Positions 34,801 to 42,699 of a DNA stretch of 64,000 bases are shown piece after piece. Position 1 is the stretch's first letter, and each line of letters starts with the position of its first letter. The DNA lies in the NCBI RefSeq assembly GCF_003058365.1, contig NZ_CP028858.1:2096836-2160835 (forward strand), in the 5' to 3' direction. Below the pieces are notes generated by a model, which worked only from the letters and a program-made list of their open reading frames with translations, ran no database searches and was not told the origin of the DNA. Source of the DNA: Halococcoides cellulosivorans (GTDB lineage: Archaea > Halobacteriota > Halobacteria > Halobacteriales > Haloarculaceae). The position numbers were made by a program, and so were the translations under genes.

Positions 34801-35683
34801 CGTCAGCGCCGTCGACGGCGCGGGCAACGAGTCGAGCGCGGCGACGGTCACGGCCACGACCGAGAGTGCGGACGCCGACAAGACCGGTGGGCGTGGCCCG
34901 ATCACCGTCAGCGGCGCGGGCGAAGACATCTGGAACAGTAGCGACGAGGGCCACCTCTACTACGGGGCGGCGAGCGGTGACTTCGACATCGCGGTGCGTG
35001 TCGACAGCATCGAAAACACCGACGAGTTCGCCAAAGCCGGGCTGATGGTCCGCGAGTCGACCGCGGCCGACGCCGCGAACGTGATGGTGCGACGGATGCC
35101 CGACGCCACCTCGGTACAGTGGCGCTCGTCGGCGGGCGCGTCCACCGCGAGCACGACGAGTTCCGAAGGCGAGGGCGAGAGCGAGATATCGGGCGGGACG
35201 ACTCAGATGGCCTGGCAACGCCTGGTCCGCTCGGGCGACACCATTCGGGCGTACGTCTCCGAGAACGGCCAGGAGTGGACGCTGTTTGCCGACCTCTCGG
35301 TCGGCCTGGGCGATGAGGTCGTCGCGGGCCTCGCGGTGACCAGCCACAGCACGGGCACGCTCTGTGCCGCCGAATTCTCCTCGTTCTCGGGCGTGACACT
35401 GTCGAGCAACGACGACCTCGGCAGTGTCGACACGAGCGGGTCGGTCGACGCCCCGGAGGACTCAGGGCCCGGACCGATCGACGGGCGGACGCCGACCGAT
35501 CCGGACGGCGACGGCCTCTACGAGGACGTCAACGGCGACGGAGAGTTCAACTTCCCCGACATCAACACGCTCTTCCAGAACACGGACTCGGCGGCGGTCC
35601 AGAGCGACGCCCCGTTCTACGACTTCAGCGACGACGGGGCGGTCGACCTCCAGGACGTCCTGGCGCTGTTCGAGACGATCTGA
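31874..35683 (+). CDS. Secreted two-domain pectate lyase (PL1) with FN3 and dockerin-like domains
   Basis: A 1269-residue exported protein. Tat signal 'DRVRRRTFMKALGSGAVLGA' ends near residue 38. First PL1 beta-helix, about 40-415: 'CWVAGQTAPSPGITFIKGQI', 'NNVLDHVTASWGTDECLSVG', 'ARSRLPRLK'. FN3, about 420-510. Second PL1 helix, about 515-895, repeats the same motifs ('CYVAGQSAPSPGVTFINGFL', 'NHCTAFWGRDENLSVGYDSD', 'NNDRNPRLK'). Second FN3, about 905-997; a concanavalin-like DUF1349 region, about 1005-1177 ('EFAKAGLMVRESTAADAANV'); then two dockerin-like calcium loops, about 1206-1269 (DVNGDGEFNFPD, DFSDDGAVDLQD). It should cut pectate by beta-elimination outside the cell. The start at 31874 is the most probable; in-frame ATGs at 31844 and 31859 are alternatives. 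Confidence 0.88.
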   Translation: MREGTNGSTDRVRRRTFMKALGSGAVLGAAGLVGTASAVTTATIRPSDGFATVAPWLESSDPDVYRIQNATRSEVEAAFTASGPRVVVFETSGVIDLGGQELEITEDNCWVAGQTAPSPGITFIKGQIQVAANDCVVQHIRTRHGPGADGSIQSNDSINTADGTQNNVLDHVTASWGTDECLSVGYDTQDTTVTNCLVYEGLWDPYGDGSDHNYATLVGNGASNVTLAGNIWAKARSRLPRLKDDTSSALSNNLMYFFNESVKMDGGTTSSIVGNVLIPQDIDDTAIEGGNAYLEDNVTDPTSTPLTGGVTELSSRPLWPSGLESMPSGSVEEHNLNNAGARPADRTSNDARIVQEIRERQGDDYLDSPRDYWIPHPDAVGGYPDLPENSHSLDVPNTGLREWLAQWSAEVETGGSTGGDYIAPTTPGSLTAEATQTSVDLSWGASSDSDTGLAEYRVTVDGTEQVLDPGTTSLTVDELDSGTYYQASVIAVDGAGNQSAAATTSFQTEYPEGEAPDDTRGSHFLAEDGFADTAWFDDSVEVIKISELAYEPIQAAFEASGPRLIVFEESGVLDLQNQTLEITSPNCYVAGQSAPSPGVTFINGFLQVAASDVVVEHIRVFRGDESGGEGTDPMNSADGTQNVIFNHCTAFWGRDENLSVGYDSDRTTLANCMIAEGLEDPEENSNGTLVGNGASDVAIMGTIYAKNNDRNPRLKENSETAIVNNLNFYHDKATWIDPGASAAIVGTAYIHRFSFRDPLVFGEGSVYFDDNYVADPPLDGRPFQDVGTELDTPPLWPNGLDAMASAQTEAHNLANAGARPADRIGQEAKIVQQIEDRWGSLDVDPNRDNAGFSDIPDSVEEAGGYPDHDGTTRELTVPEAGLRQWIDQLASEVEPDDWGDGAGGDDKAPTEPGDMTVVDSGLASITVSWSASTDSGGAGLWRYNLSVDGQQRTSVEPGTTEATISGLDEDTSYEIGVSAVDGAGNESSAATVTATTESADADKTGGRGPITVSGAGEDIWNSSDEGHLYYGAASGDFDIAVRVDSIENTDEFAKAGLMVRESTAADAANVMVRRMPDATSVQWRSSAGASTASTTSSEGEGESEISGGTTQMAWQRLVRSGDTIRAYVSENGQEWTLFADLSVGLGDEVVAGLAVTSHSTGTLCAAEFSSFSGVTLSSNDDLGSVDTSGSVDAPEDSGPGPIDGRTPTDPDGDGLYEDVNGDGEFNFPDINTLFQNTDSAAVQSDAPFYDFSDDGAVDLQDVLALFETI

Positions 35684-35783
35684 TCGCCCCCCGCCGTGTT
35701 CGGGCCCTCGCGTCCGGCATCGCCGGATCGTGGTCGGGAGTGCGACACGGCACTCGAGTCCACAGGCTGCTGGTACGCGCCCG

Positions 35784-35799
35784 CCGATCTAAGGATCGG
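35784..35799 (+). promoter_or_regulatory. Inverted repeat upstream of the beta-mannosidase gene
   Basis: CCGATC-TAAG-GATCGG, a six-base-pair inverted repeat about 50 bases ahead of the TATA box. ATACACCCGTAT follows at about 35822-35833 as a second, weaker one. These are candidate operators for sugar control; no regulator is named. Confidence 0.3.
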
Positions 35800-35847
35800 T
35801 GTCTGTGGCGCCTCTACCACCGATACACCCGTATTTTCGCCGGAACG

Positions 35848-35853
35848 CTTTTT
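35848..35853 (+). promoter_or_regulatory. TATA-like box of the beta-mannosidase gene
   Basis: CTTTTT centred 28 bases before the ATG at 35879, in keeping with a leaderless transcript and with that start codon. Confidence 0.55.
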
Positions 35854-35878
35854 GATCGCGGGGCCGTCGGCCCTCTGC

Positions 35879-38392
35879 ATGCGAACGACGACGCTGAGCG
35901 GCCAGTGGGAACTCCGAGCGGTCGGGACCGACGAGTGGCTGCCAGCCACCGTGCCAGGGGGCGTGTACAGCGACCTCCGCGCCGCCGGCGAGATTCCCGA
36001 CCCGTTCGTCGAGGACGCCGAATGCGACGTCCAGTGGGTCGCCCAGACCGACTGGGAGTACCGCCGGACGGTCACCGTCGACGACGCGTTCCTCGACCAC
36101 GAGCACGTCCTCGTGGCGTGTGAGGGCCTCGATACCGTCGCGACCCTGTGGGTCAACGGGATCGAGGTGGGGGCCACCGAGAACATGCACGTCGGCCAGG
36201 CGTTCCCGGTCGGCGATGCGCTGGACCCCGGCGAGAACGTGATCCGTGTGGTCTTCGAGTCGCCGGTCGAATACGCCGCCGAACGGGCCGCGGCCCACCC
36301 CTACGAGATTCCTCACACTCACTATCCGGTCGAACAGCCGGGCCGGCCGTTCGTTCGGAAAGCGCAGTGTCAGTTCGGCTGGGACTGGGGGCCCTGCCTC
36401 CCGACGATGGGCATCTATCGGGAGATCTCCCTGATCGCGCACTCGGCCCCGCGCATCGAGTACACGACGACCGACCAGGACCACGGAGACGACGGCGTCG
36501 AGCTGTCGGTCACGGTCGGCCTCGACGTCCCCGTCGCGGGCGAGTACACCGTCGGCGCGGCGGTCGCCGACGCGAGCACCCGCGAACGCGTCACACTCGA
36601 TTCGGGCCGACAGCGCGTCGCGGTGGCGCTCACCGTCGAGGATCCCGACCTGTGGTGGCCTCGTGGCTACGGCGATCAGCCACTGTCCGAGCTCTGGGTC
36701 GGCGTCGGCGAGGCCGACGGCGACACGACCCTCGACGAGGCCACGTCGACGATCGGGTTCCGCGAGGTCGACCTCCGCACAGACTCCGACGAGGTGGGTC
36801 GCTCCTTTCAGATCGTCGTCAACGGCACACCGATCTACGCGAAAGGCGCGAACACGGTTCCGATCGCGCCGCTGTACGCGGACGTGAGCGAATCGCGGTA
36901 CGACCACCTCCTGGAGAGTGCGGCGGCGGCGAACATGAACACCCTCCGGGTCTGGGGCGGCGGCTACTACGAGGCCGACTATTTTTACGAGCGGTGTGAC
37001 GAACTCGGCATCCTCGTCTGGCAGGACTTCATGTTCGCCTGTGCACTGTATCCCGCCGACGACGCGTTTCTCGACAGCGTCGAACGCGAGGTACGGTATC
37101 AGGTCCGACGGCTGGCCGATCACCCCTCGATCGCGCTGTGGTGTGCGAACAACGAGAACGAACAGGCGCTGTACGACTGGGCGGCCGACCACGACGCCCA
37201 CGAGGCCCACCTCGAAGACTACCGCCGACTGTACACCGAGACGGTCGAAGCCACCTGTCGCGAGGAAGACCCCTCGCGGCCCTACTGGCCGGGATCGCCG
37301 TCGAGCGGGCCCGACACATCGGACCCGTCGCTCGAAACCCACGGCGACGTCCACGCGTGGGACGTCTGGCACGAAAGCGCGCCGTTCGAGGCGTATCTCC
37401 AGACCGAGCCCAGATTCGTCTCGGAGTTCGGCTACCAGTCGTTTCCGTCGGTCGAGACGCTCCTGACGGTGCTCGACGAGGGAGATTGCAACCCGACCGC
37501 ACCGTTGATGGAACACCACCAGCGCAACCCCGGCGGGAACGAGCGGATCCTCACGCGACTGGCGAGCCAGTTCCGGATGCCCACCGCCTTCGAGGCGTTC
37601 GTCTACCTGTCGCAACTCCAGCAGGGCCTGGCGATGAAAACCGCGATCGAGCACTGGCGGCGGTGCAAGCCGACGACCTGGGGGGCGCTGTACTGGCAGT
37701 TGAACGACCTCTGGCCGGTCGCCTCCTGGGCCTCGATCGAGTACGACGGCCAGTGGAAAGCCCAGCAGTACATGGCCCGCCGGCAGTTCGCGCCCGTCCT
37801 CGTCAGTTTCGCGCCAACGCACGCCGACGAGGATGAGAACGACGAGGCCGGAGGCGCGGGCGCTGGCGCGATCACCGCCCAGACGCTCTGGATCACGAGC
37901 GACCGGCCAGACCCCATCGCGGGAACGGTCACCCTCGAAATTCTCGACATCCAGACCGGGACGGTCGCCCGCGAGGAGACCGTCGACGTCGACCTCGCGG
38001 CTCAGGAGAGCACCGCGCTGGTGACGATCGATCGCGACGACCTGAGCGTCGACCCCACGCGAGTCATGCTCCGGGCGACCTACGACGGGCCCGGCGACTC
38101 GTTCGCGAACGTCGCCGTTTTCGAACCGTACAAGCGCCTGGACCTGCCCGCCGCCGACGTGGAAACCGCCGTCGAGGGGCGGACGGTCACCGTCTCCACC
38201 GACGAGACCGCGCTGTTCGTCGCCGTCGATCCGGGACCGCTACGGGGATATTTCTCGGAGAACTACGTCCACCTCGCCGCGGGCGAATCCCGAACGCTCA
38301 CCTTCGAGTCGGCCGACGATCGGCGGACCGGACTGGTCGAACACCGCCTCGAATCGGACCTGTCGGTCACCCACCTCCGCGAGACGTACTGA
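35879..38392 (+). CDS. Beta-mannosidase, glycoside hydrolase family 2
   Basis: An 837-residue enzyme with no signal peptide, so it should act inside the cell on short oligosaccharides. It has the GH2 order: sugar-binding jelly roll ('SGQWELRAVGTDEWLPATVP', 'GGVYSDL'), immunoglobulin-like domain, TIM barrel, and C-terminal beta domains. The beta-mannosidase hallmarks are 'CQFGWDWGPCLPTMGIYREI', 'NTLRVWGGGYYEADYFYERC' and 'DELGILVWQDFMFACALYP'. The acid/base is in 'WCANNENE' (E426) and the nucleophile in 'FVSEFGYQSFPS' (E516). It would release mannose from beta-mannosides made by the secreted GH5 or from imported oligomers. Catalytic residues are intact and the length is typical. Confidence 0.93.
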   Translation: MRTTTLSGQWELRAVGTDEWLPATVPGGVYSDLRAAGEIPDPFVEDAECDVQWVAQTDWEYRRTVTVDDAFLDHEHVLVACEGLDTVATLWVNGIEVGATENMHVGQAFPVGDALDPGENVIRVVFESPVEYAAERAAAHPYEIPHTHYPVEQPGRPFVRKAQCQFGWDWGPCLPTMGIYREISLIAHSAPRIEYTTTDQDHGDDGVELSVTVGLDVPVAGEYTVGAAVADASTRERVTLDSGRQRVAVALTVEDPDLWWPRGYGDQPLSELWVGVGEADGDTTLDEATSTIGFREVDLRTDSDEVGRSFQIVVNGTPIYAKGANTVPIAPLYADVSESRYDHLLESAAAANMNTLRVWGGGYYEADYFYERCDELGILVWQDFMFACALYPADDAFLDSVEREVRYQVRRLADHPSIALWCANNENEQALYDWAADHDAHEAHLEDYRRLYTETVEATCREEDPSRPYWPGSPSSGPDTSDPSLETHGDVHAWDVWHESAPFEAYLQTEPRFVSEFGYQSFPSVETLLTVLDEGDCNPTAPLMEHHQRNPGGNERILTRLASQFRMPTAFEAFVYLSQLQQGLAMKTAIEHWRRCKPTTWGALYWQLNDLWPVASWASIEYDGQWKAQQYMARRQFAPVLVSFAPTHADEDENDEAGGAGAGAITAQTLWITSDRPDPIAGTVTLEILDIQTGTVAREETVDVDLAAQESTALVTIDRDDLSVDPTRVMLRATYDGPGDSFANVAVFEPYKRLDLPAADVETAVEGRTVTVSTDETALFVAVDPGPLRGYFSENYVHLAAGESRTLTFESADDRRTGLVEHRLESDLSVTHLRETY

Positions 38393-38495
38393 CCGTCACC
38401 GGTCCGCGAGCACAAACAATTACTTTCTTTCGGGACGAAGCTAGTGGAAGCGCCACGCGTTCGGCCGGGGTGGGGCCGGAGCAGACGACACAATC

Positions 38496-41078
38496 ATGAC
38501 AGAGCAACCATCGTCCGACACGGGGGAATCGACGGCACGATCGTACGCCTCGCGGCGTGACGTGCTGAAACTCACGGGGGCCGGGCTAGCGAGTGCGACC
38601 GCGCTCGGCACCATCGGCACGGCGAACGCCGCCGACAGCGGGATTCCGACGCCCTGGCTCGACCGAAAGGACAACACGATGGTCGATCCCACGGGCAGCG
38701 AGGTGATCCTCCGCGGGGTGAACATCCCCGATCCGAAACGACTGGATCACACCGTCCCGGCCCGCGGGAAAAACTGGGACCACATGATCACGCACGCGAC
38801 CGATCCCGAGCGGGACTGGTACGCCAACGTGATCCGGATCCCGGTGCATCCGGGCGACATCGCGGAACTCCCGCCGGTGCCGATCGCTGACGCCGATTTC
38901 CATCCACCGGTCGCGTTCGACGAAAGCGAGTTGCTCGACTACTGTGAGACGTACCTCGATCCGGTCGTCGAGTACTGCCGCGAGCGGTCGGTGTACTGTA
39001 TCGTCGATTACCATCGCCACTGGGGCGAGGGCGATCTGCCCTGGCACGACGACACTCTGAGCGAGGAGGTCCAGTTGTTCTGGTCGACCGTCGCGAAGCG
39101 GTACGCCGAGGACGCACACGTCCTGTTCGAGCTGTACAACGAACCGACGCTGCCCGCGATGTACATCGACGACTGGTACAACGCCAAATACGCCGGCGTC
39201 TGGCGACGCTGGAAGAAGACCGCCCAGCCCTGGGTGAACACGATCCGCGAGCACGCGCCCCGGAATCCGATCATCGTCGGGTCGCCCGGGTGGTCTGCGA
39301 TGCCCGAGGGCGCACAGATCGAGGAGTTCGACGGCGACAATCTGATGTACGCCTACCACATCTACGGTGGCCACGGACTGTCGACCGACGAGGGCTTCGA
39401 CAGCCGCGAGACCGAGGAGGGGACGAACTCGGTCTGGAAGGACGTGCCCCTCTTCATGACCGAGTTCGGGTGGGAACCCGGTCAGGACCGCTGGATCAGC
39501 GGCGAGACCGACGGGTTCGGCCGTGGCGTCTCCGAGTGGGCCGACGAGCGCCCGATCCACTGGACGGCGTGGTGTTTCGACATCACGTGGCTCCCATCGA
39601 TGTTCTCGCGGGCGTTCGTCGACGGCGACCCCGACGACTCGGTGGGCGACCCGTACTCTGGCGACATTCCACAGCTCTGTGAGGATCCACCCTGCGAGTG
39701 GAACCTGCTCGGCCGCGACGAGGGATCGTTCGAGGAGTACGCCGGGGAGTACATCCGCCAGTTCCTCGAAGACCGCAAGGACGACGACGTGCCGACGATC
39801 GATCACGACGACCAGCCCCCCGCCGCGCCCGAGACCGTGACCGTCGAGTCGGTCGGGAGTGATTCTGCCGAGATTTCCTGGCCTGCGGTGACCGACACCG
39901 GGAGCTCCGGTCTCGACCACTACGATATTACCCTCGACGGCGAGGCGTGGCCGTACGTCCGCAGTGGGAGCGAGACGACCGCGACCGTCGACAATCTCAT
40001 CGCCGGGACGACCCACGAGATCGGCGTCCGCGCGGTCGACACCTACGGCAACGTCGGCGAGACCGCGACCGTCACCGTCGAGACCCAGGCCGGGGACACC
40101 GACCCCGTCGGCCCGCCGCGCGACCTTCAGTTGTCCGATCGGACCCACCGGTCGGTGGAACTGACCTGGAGTTCCGCCGAGGGCGACGCCGCGCGCTATG
40201 TCATCACCGTCGACGGCGAGGAGTACGATCGCATCCCCGCGCCGATGTCGCCCATCCTGCCGAGTTACCGGCTCGACGATCTCGCGCTCGACAGCGAACA
40301 CACCGTCGATATCGCGACGATCGGGCGCGGAGGCGACCGCTCGGAGCCCGTCACCGCGACGGTCCGACCGCAACCCGCCCACGCGACGGATCGCGACGTG
40401 CTGATCAACGACTACGAGGGCAGCGAGCCGCTGACGAACAACGCGCTCGGCGGGTGGGTCGGTGGCGGCATCGTCACCGGCGTCGACAACGGGATCGCCC
40501 AGGTCGACTGGGACTCGATCAGCTACCACGGGACGACTGCCGACCTCGACGCGAGTGAGACACCACTCCTGAAAGTCAAGGCGCGCGGCGAGATGGGGTA
40601 CGAGCTGAGTTCGCTCGCTCTCTCCGTCGAAGGCAGCCTCGACAAAGAGCCCGTCGGGGACATTACGGACGACCGAATCGACACCGACTGGTCGGTCGTG
40701 ACGATCGATCTGGAGGCTGCGGGCGCGGGCCTCGACCCCCTCGGACAGCTCCAGTTCGACACCGTCTGGGGGACCGCCGGCGCCTTCGAGATGGACGAAC
40801 TCTGGCTCGCCGCACCGGACGACCCCAGCGGCGGGATCGACACCGATGCGACCGCGCCGAGTCTCGACCCGATCGACGGGACCGTCCCCCGGGACATCGA
40901 CGGCGACGGCGTCCACGAGGACCTCTCTGGGGACGGGACGCTGAACTTCCCCGACGTGAACCGATTGTTCCAGCACACCGACGACCCCGCCGTCCAGGAT
41001 CACGTGTCGGCCTACGACTTCACCGGCGACGGCCTCGTCGACCAGCAGGACGTGCTCGCGCTGTTCGAGATGGTCTGA
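38496..41078 (+). CDS. Secreted glycoside hydrolase family 5 enzyme with FN3 and dockerin-like domains
   Basis: An 860-residue exported enzyme. Tat signal 'SYASRRDVLKLTGAGLASAT' ends near residue 46. The GH5 catalytic barrel spans about 50-425: 'VILRGVNIPDPKRLD', acid/base in 'LFELYNEPTLP' (E216) and nucleophile in 'FMTEFGWE' (E323). Two FN3 domains follow (about 443-531 and 538-625), then a beta-sandwich resembling a carbohydrate-binding module (about 633-773, 'DVLINDYEGSEPLTNNALGG'), and two dockerin-like loops at the end (DLSGDGTLNFPD, DFTGDGLVDQQD). GH5 includes cellulases and mannanases; the neighbouring beta-mannosidase favours mannan, but the subfamily is not decided by what I can see. 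Upstream, CAATTACTTTC near 38417 may be the TATA element, giving a leader of about 50 bases. Confidence 0.9.
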   Translation: MTEQPSSDTGESTARSYASRRDVLKLTGAGLASATALGTIGTANAADSGIPTPWLDRKDNTMVDPTGSEVILRGVNIPDPKRLDHTVPARGKNWDHMITHATDPERDWYANVIRIPVHPGDIAELPPVPIADADFHPPVAFDESELLDYCETYLDPVVEYCRERSVYCIVDYHRHWGEGDLPWHDDTLSEEVQLFWSTVAKRYAEDAHVLFELYNEPTLPAMYIDDWYNAKYAGVWRRWKKTAQPWVNTIREHAPRNPIIVGSPGWSAMPEGAQIEEFDGDNLMYAYHIYGGHGLSTDEGFDSRETEEGTNSVWKDVPLFMTEFGWEPGQDRWISGETDGFGRGVSEWADERPIHWTAWCFDITWLPSMFSRAFVDGDPDDSVGDPYSGDIPQLCEDPPCEWNLLGRDEGSFEEYAGEYIRQFLEDRKDDDVPTIDHDDQPPAAPETVTVESVGSDSAEISWPAVTDTGSSGLDHYDITLDGEAWPYVRSGSETTATVDNLIAGTTHEIGVRAVDTYGNVGETATVTVETQAGDTDPVGPPRDLQLSDRTHRSVELTWSSAEGDAARYVITVDGEEYDRIPAPMSPILPSYRLDDLALDSEHTVDIATIGRGGDRSEPVTATVRPQPAHATDRDVLINDYEGSEPLTNNALGGWVGGGIVTGVDNGIAQVDWDSISYHGTTADLDASETPLLKVKARGEMGYELSSLALSVEGSLDKEPVGDITDDRIDTDWSVVTIDLEAAGAGLDPLGQLQFDTVWGTAGAFEMDELWLAAPDDPSGGIDTDATAPSLDPIDGTVPRDIDGDGVHEDLSGDGTLNFPDVNRLFQHTDDPAVQDHVSAYDFTGDGLVDQQDVLALFEMV

Positions 41079-41091
41079 TCGACCGGCGGGC

Positions 41092-41541
41092 TCAGGCGTT
41101 TTCGGGGAGGATATCGGCGTTGGCGACGACGAGACTGTACTCGCCAGCGTCGAGTGTGATCGTCCGCTCGACGCCCTCTGTCTCGGTCTGGATCGATCCC
41201 TCGACGGCATCGAATCCGGATTCCTCGTCCTCGAACACCTCGCGTTCCGCGACGGTGAGGACGTACACGTTGACCGTCTCGCCCGCAGTGACGCGAACGT
41301 CGTAGGTCGCCTCCAGGCGACTGTTGGTCGTGAATTCCCACCAGACGTACTGGCCAGCATCGAGGTCGTCACGCTCGCCGTCGACCATCGTCTGGCGACG
41401 GTCGCCATCGGAGAGGTGGATCGAGGTTTCGACGGTGACGGGGTCGCGCGACTCCGAACAGCCGGCCAGAGTGCCGGCGAGGAGCGTTCCGAGCCCAGCG
41501 AGGACCGGTCGACGTCGCATCGGACCGAGGAGATCGGACAT
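41092..41541 (-). CDS. Secreted lipoprotein of unknown function
   Basis: A 149-residue protein with a Tat lipoprotein signal: 'MRRRPVLAGLGTLLAGTLAG' then CSES, with the lipobox cysteine at about residue 28. The mature domain is beta-rich: 'DLDAGQYVWWEFTTNSRLEA', 'YDVRVTAGETVNVYVLTVAE' and 'RTITLDAGEYSLVVANADIL', the pattern of a small jelly-roll like those that end some extracellular proteases (PPC-like). Thirteen bases separate its stop from the GH5 stop; the genes converge. A surface binding or stabilising role near the polysaccharide enzymes is possible, not shown. An ATG at 41520 is an alternative start, closer to the signal. Confidence 0.7.
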   Translation of the reverse strand: MSDLLGPMRRRPVLAGLGTLLAGTLAGCSESRDPVTVETSIHLSDGDRRQTMVDGERDDLDAGQYVWWEFTTNSRLEATYDVRVTAGETVNVYVLTVAEREVFEDEESGFDAVEGSIQTETEGVERTITLDAGEYSLVVANADILPENA

Positions 41542-41597
41542 CGATAATCACACGAATAGATGATAGATTTGGCAATAAAGCTGCTGGCAGGCCGGCC

Positions 41598-42353
41598 TCA
41601 GTCACCGGTCCCGAACGGCGCGTTCGCGGGGAACCGATCGCGGAGGCGATCGAGCGTGCGCTCGACGATCGAATCCTTGCTCATCCAGAACCCGGAGAAC
41701 GTATCCGGCCCATCCTGGGTCGCGAGCAGGAGTGTCGTCCCCGCCGTCGCGCGGTCGTCGTCGAGGACGACGAACCAACTCCGTTCGAGTTCGGGGTCGC
41801 GATGGCCGTGGGGCTCGACGGCGAGCGGTGGCTCCCAGTCGGGGACGCCGTAGAGGTGGACCTCGACGTGCTCGGTCAGGCGACGATACAGATCGACCTG
41901 CGTTCGGAGGTTGCTGAACTGCTGGAACCCGACGTGCAGCGTCGTCGGGCGAGCGCGCCAGGCCGCGCGCTCGACCTGCCGACTCGCGAGCACCAACTGG
42001 CGTTTCCCGTAATCGGTGAACACCGACTGGTCGATCGCCCCGAGCAGGTCGGTCGCATCCGATTCGATCGCGTCGGCGTCGAGCAACGGCCCGGCGGGAT
42101 CGATCGCGTCGATGAGATCGTCGATCGCACAGGCCGCCACGAAGCCGTCCTCTCCGTGTAACACTGCAAACGACCGTGGCTGGCCGGTGTCGGTCCGGCC
42201 GAACTCGACGGCGACGGTCGTCACGTCGAAGTGCGCCGCGATCAGTTCCTCCTCGTCCTGGCTCAGGTCGGCGTTGAACAGCGTCAGCGTCTGGCCGTGC
42301 CCTTCGACGACCTCGACGATGCGATCGAGCGGGACCGACTCATCGGGATCCAT
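41598..42353 (-). CDS. DICT sensory domain protein
   Basis: A 251-residue cytoplasmic protein. The central and C-terminal part matches the DICT domain, found beside diguanylate cyclases and in two-component systems: 'DYGKRQLVLASRQVERAAWR', 'ARPTTLHVGFQQFSNLRTQV', 'DLYRRLTEHVEVHLYGVPDW' and 'ERSWFVVLDDDRATAGTTLL'. The N-terminal segment 'LFNADLSQDEEELIAAHFDV' may be part of the same fold. Haloarchaea carry many stand-alone DICT proteins; they are thought to sense light or other signals, but ligands are unknown. No output domain is fused here and the gene seems to be monocistronic. Confidence 0.82.
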   Translation of the reverse strand: MDPDESVPLDRIVEVVEGHGQTLTLFNADLSQDEEELIAAHFDVTTVAVEFGRTDTGQPRSFAVLHGEDGFVAACAIDDLIDAIDPAGPLLDADAIESDATDLLGAIDQSVFTDYGKRQLVLASRQVERAAWRARPTTLHVGFQQFSNLRTQVDLYRRLTEHVEVHLYGVPDWEPPLAVEPHGHRDPELERSWFVVLDDDRATAGTTLLLATQDGPDTFSGFWMSKDSIVERTLDRLRDRFPANAPFGTGD

Positions 42354-42444
42354 TGGTGGGGTGACACGCGGAGGGGCCTTCAGCGTTGTCGCAGGAGTCG
42401 TCGATTGGACAGCGTGAGAGCCTGGACCGGACCCAGCGAGTCAC

Positions 42445-42696
42445 TCAGGCGTTCCGGTCGATCCAGGCACAGAAGTTCTCGAACTCCAGCGCGCCAGCGT
42501 CGTCGGCGATGTCGTGAAGTGTCCCGGTCGAAACCTCGTCGTGCAACGGGACGGTTACGTGCCGGCGATCGGTCTCGTTGGTCGGATGTTCGTAGTAGCA
42601 CTGGGCGTGATCGCCACGCGTTCGACGCCACTCGAACCCGCCCTCGTTGACGAGGACCTTGATGATCTCGTAGCCAGAGAATGTCGTCCGGACCAT
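42445..42696 (-). CDS. hicA: HicA-type mRNA interferase toxin
   Basis: An 83-residue protein of the YcfA/HicA family, a small double-stranded-RNA-binding-like fold that cleaves mRNA when its antitoxin is lost. The order is typical: 'SGYEIIKVLVNEGGFEWRRT' (first helix and strand) and 'RGDHAQCYYEH' carrying the catalytic histidine H30, then 'RRHVTVPLHDEVSTGTLHDI' with the conserved V-P-x-H. It is longer than many bacterial HicA proteins by a C-terminal 'LEFENFCAWIDRNA'. It follows hicB by three bases, so antitoxin-first order applies. Confidence 0.85.
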   Translation of the reverse strand: MVRTTFSGYEIIKVLVNEGGFEWRRTRGDHAQCYYEHPTNETDRRHVTVPLHDEVSTGTLHDIADDAGALEFENFCAWIDRNA

Positions 42697-42699
42697 CGA

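Noticed and set aside
33437-35347. 636-residue minus-strand frame across the PL1 gene
   Set aside because: Shadow of a gene with signal peptide and repeated PL1 motifs on the plus strand.
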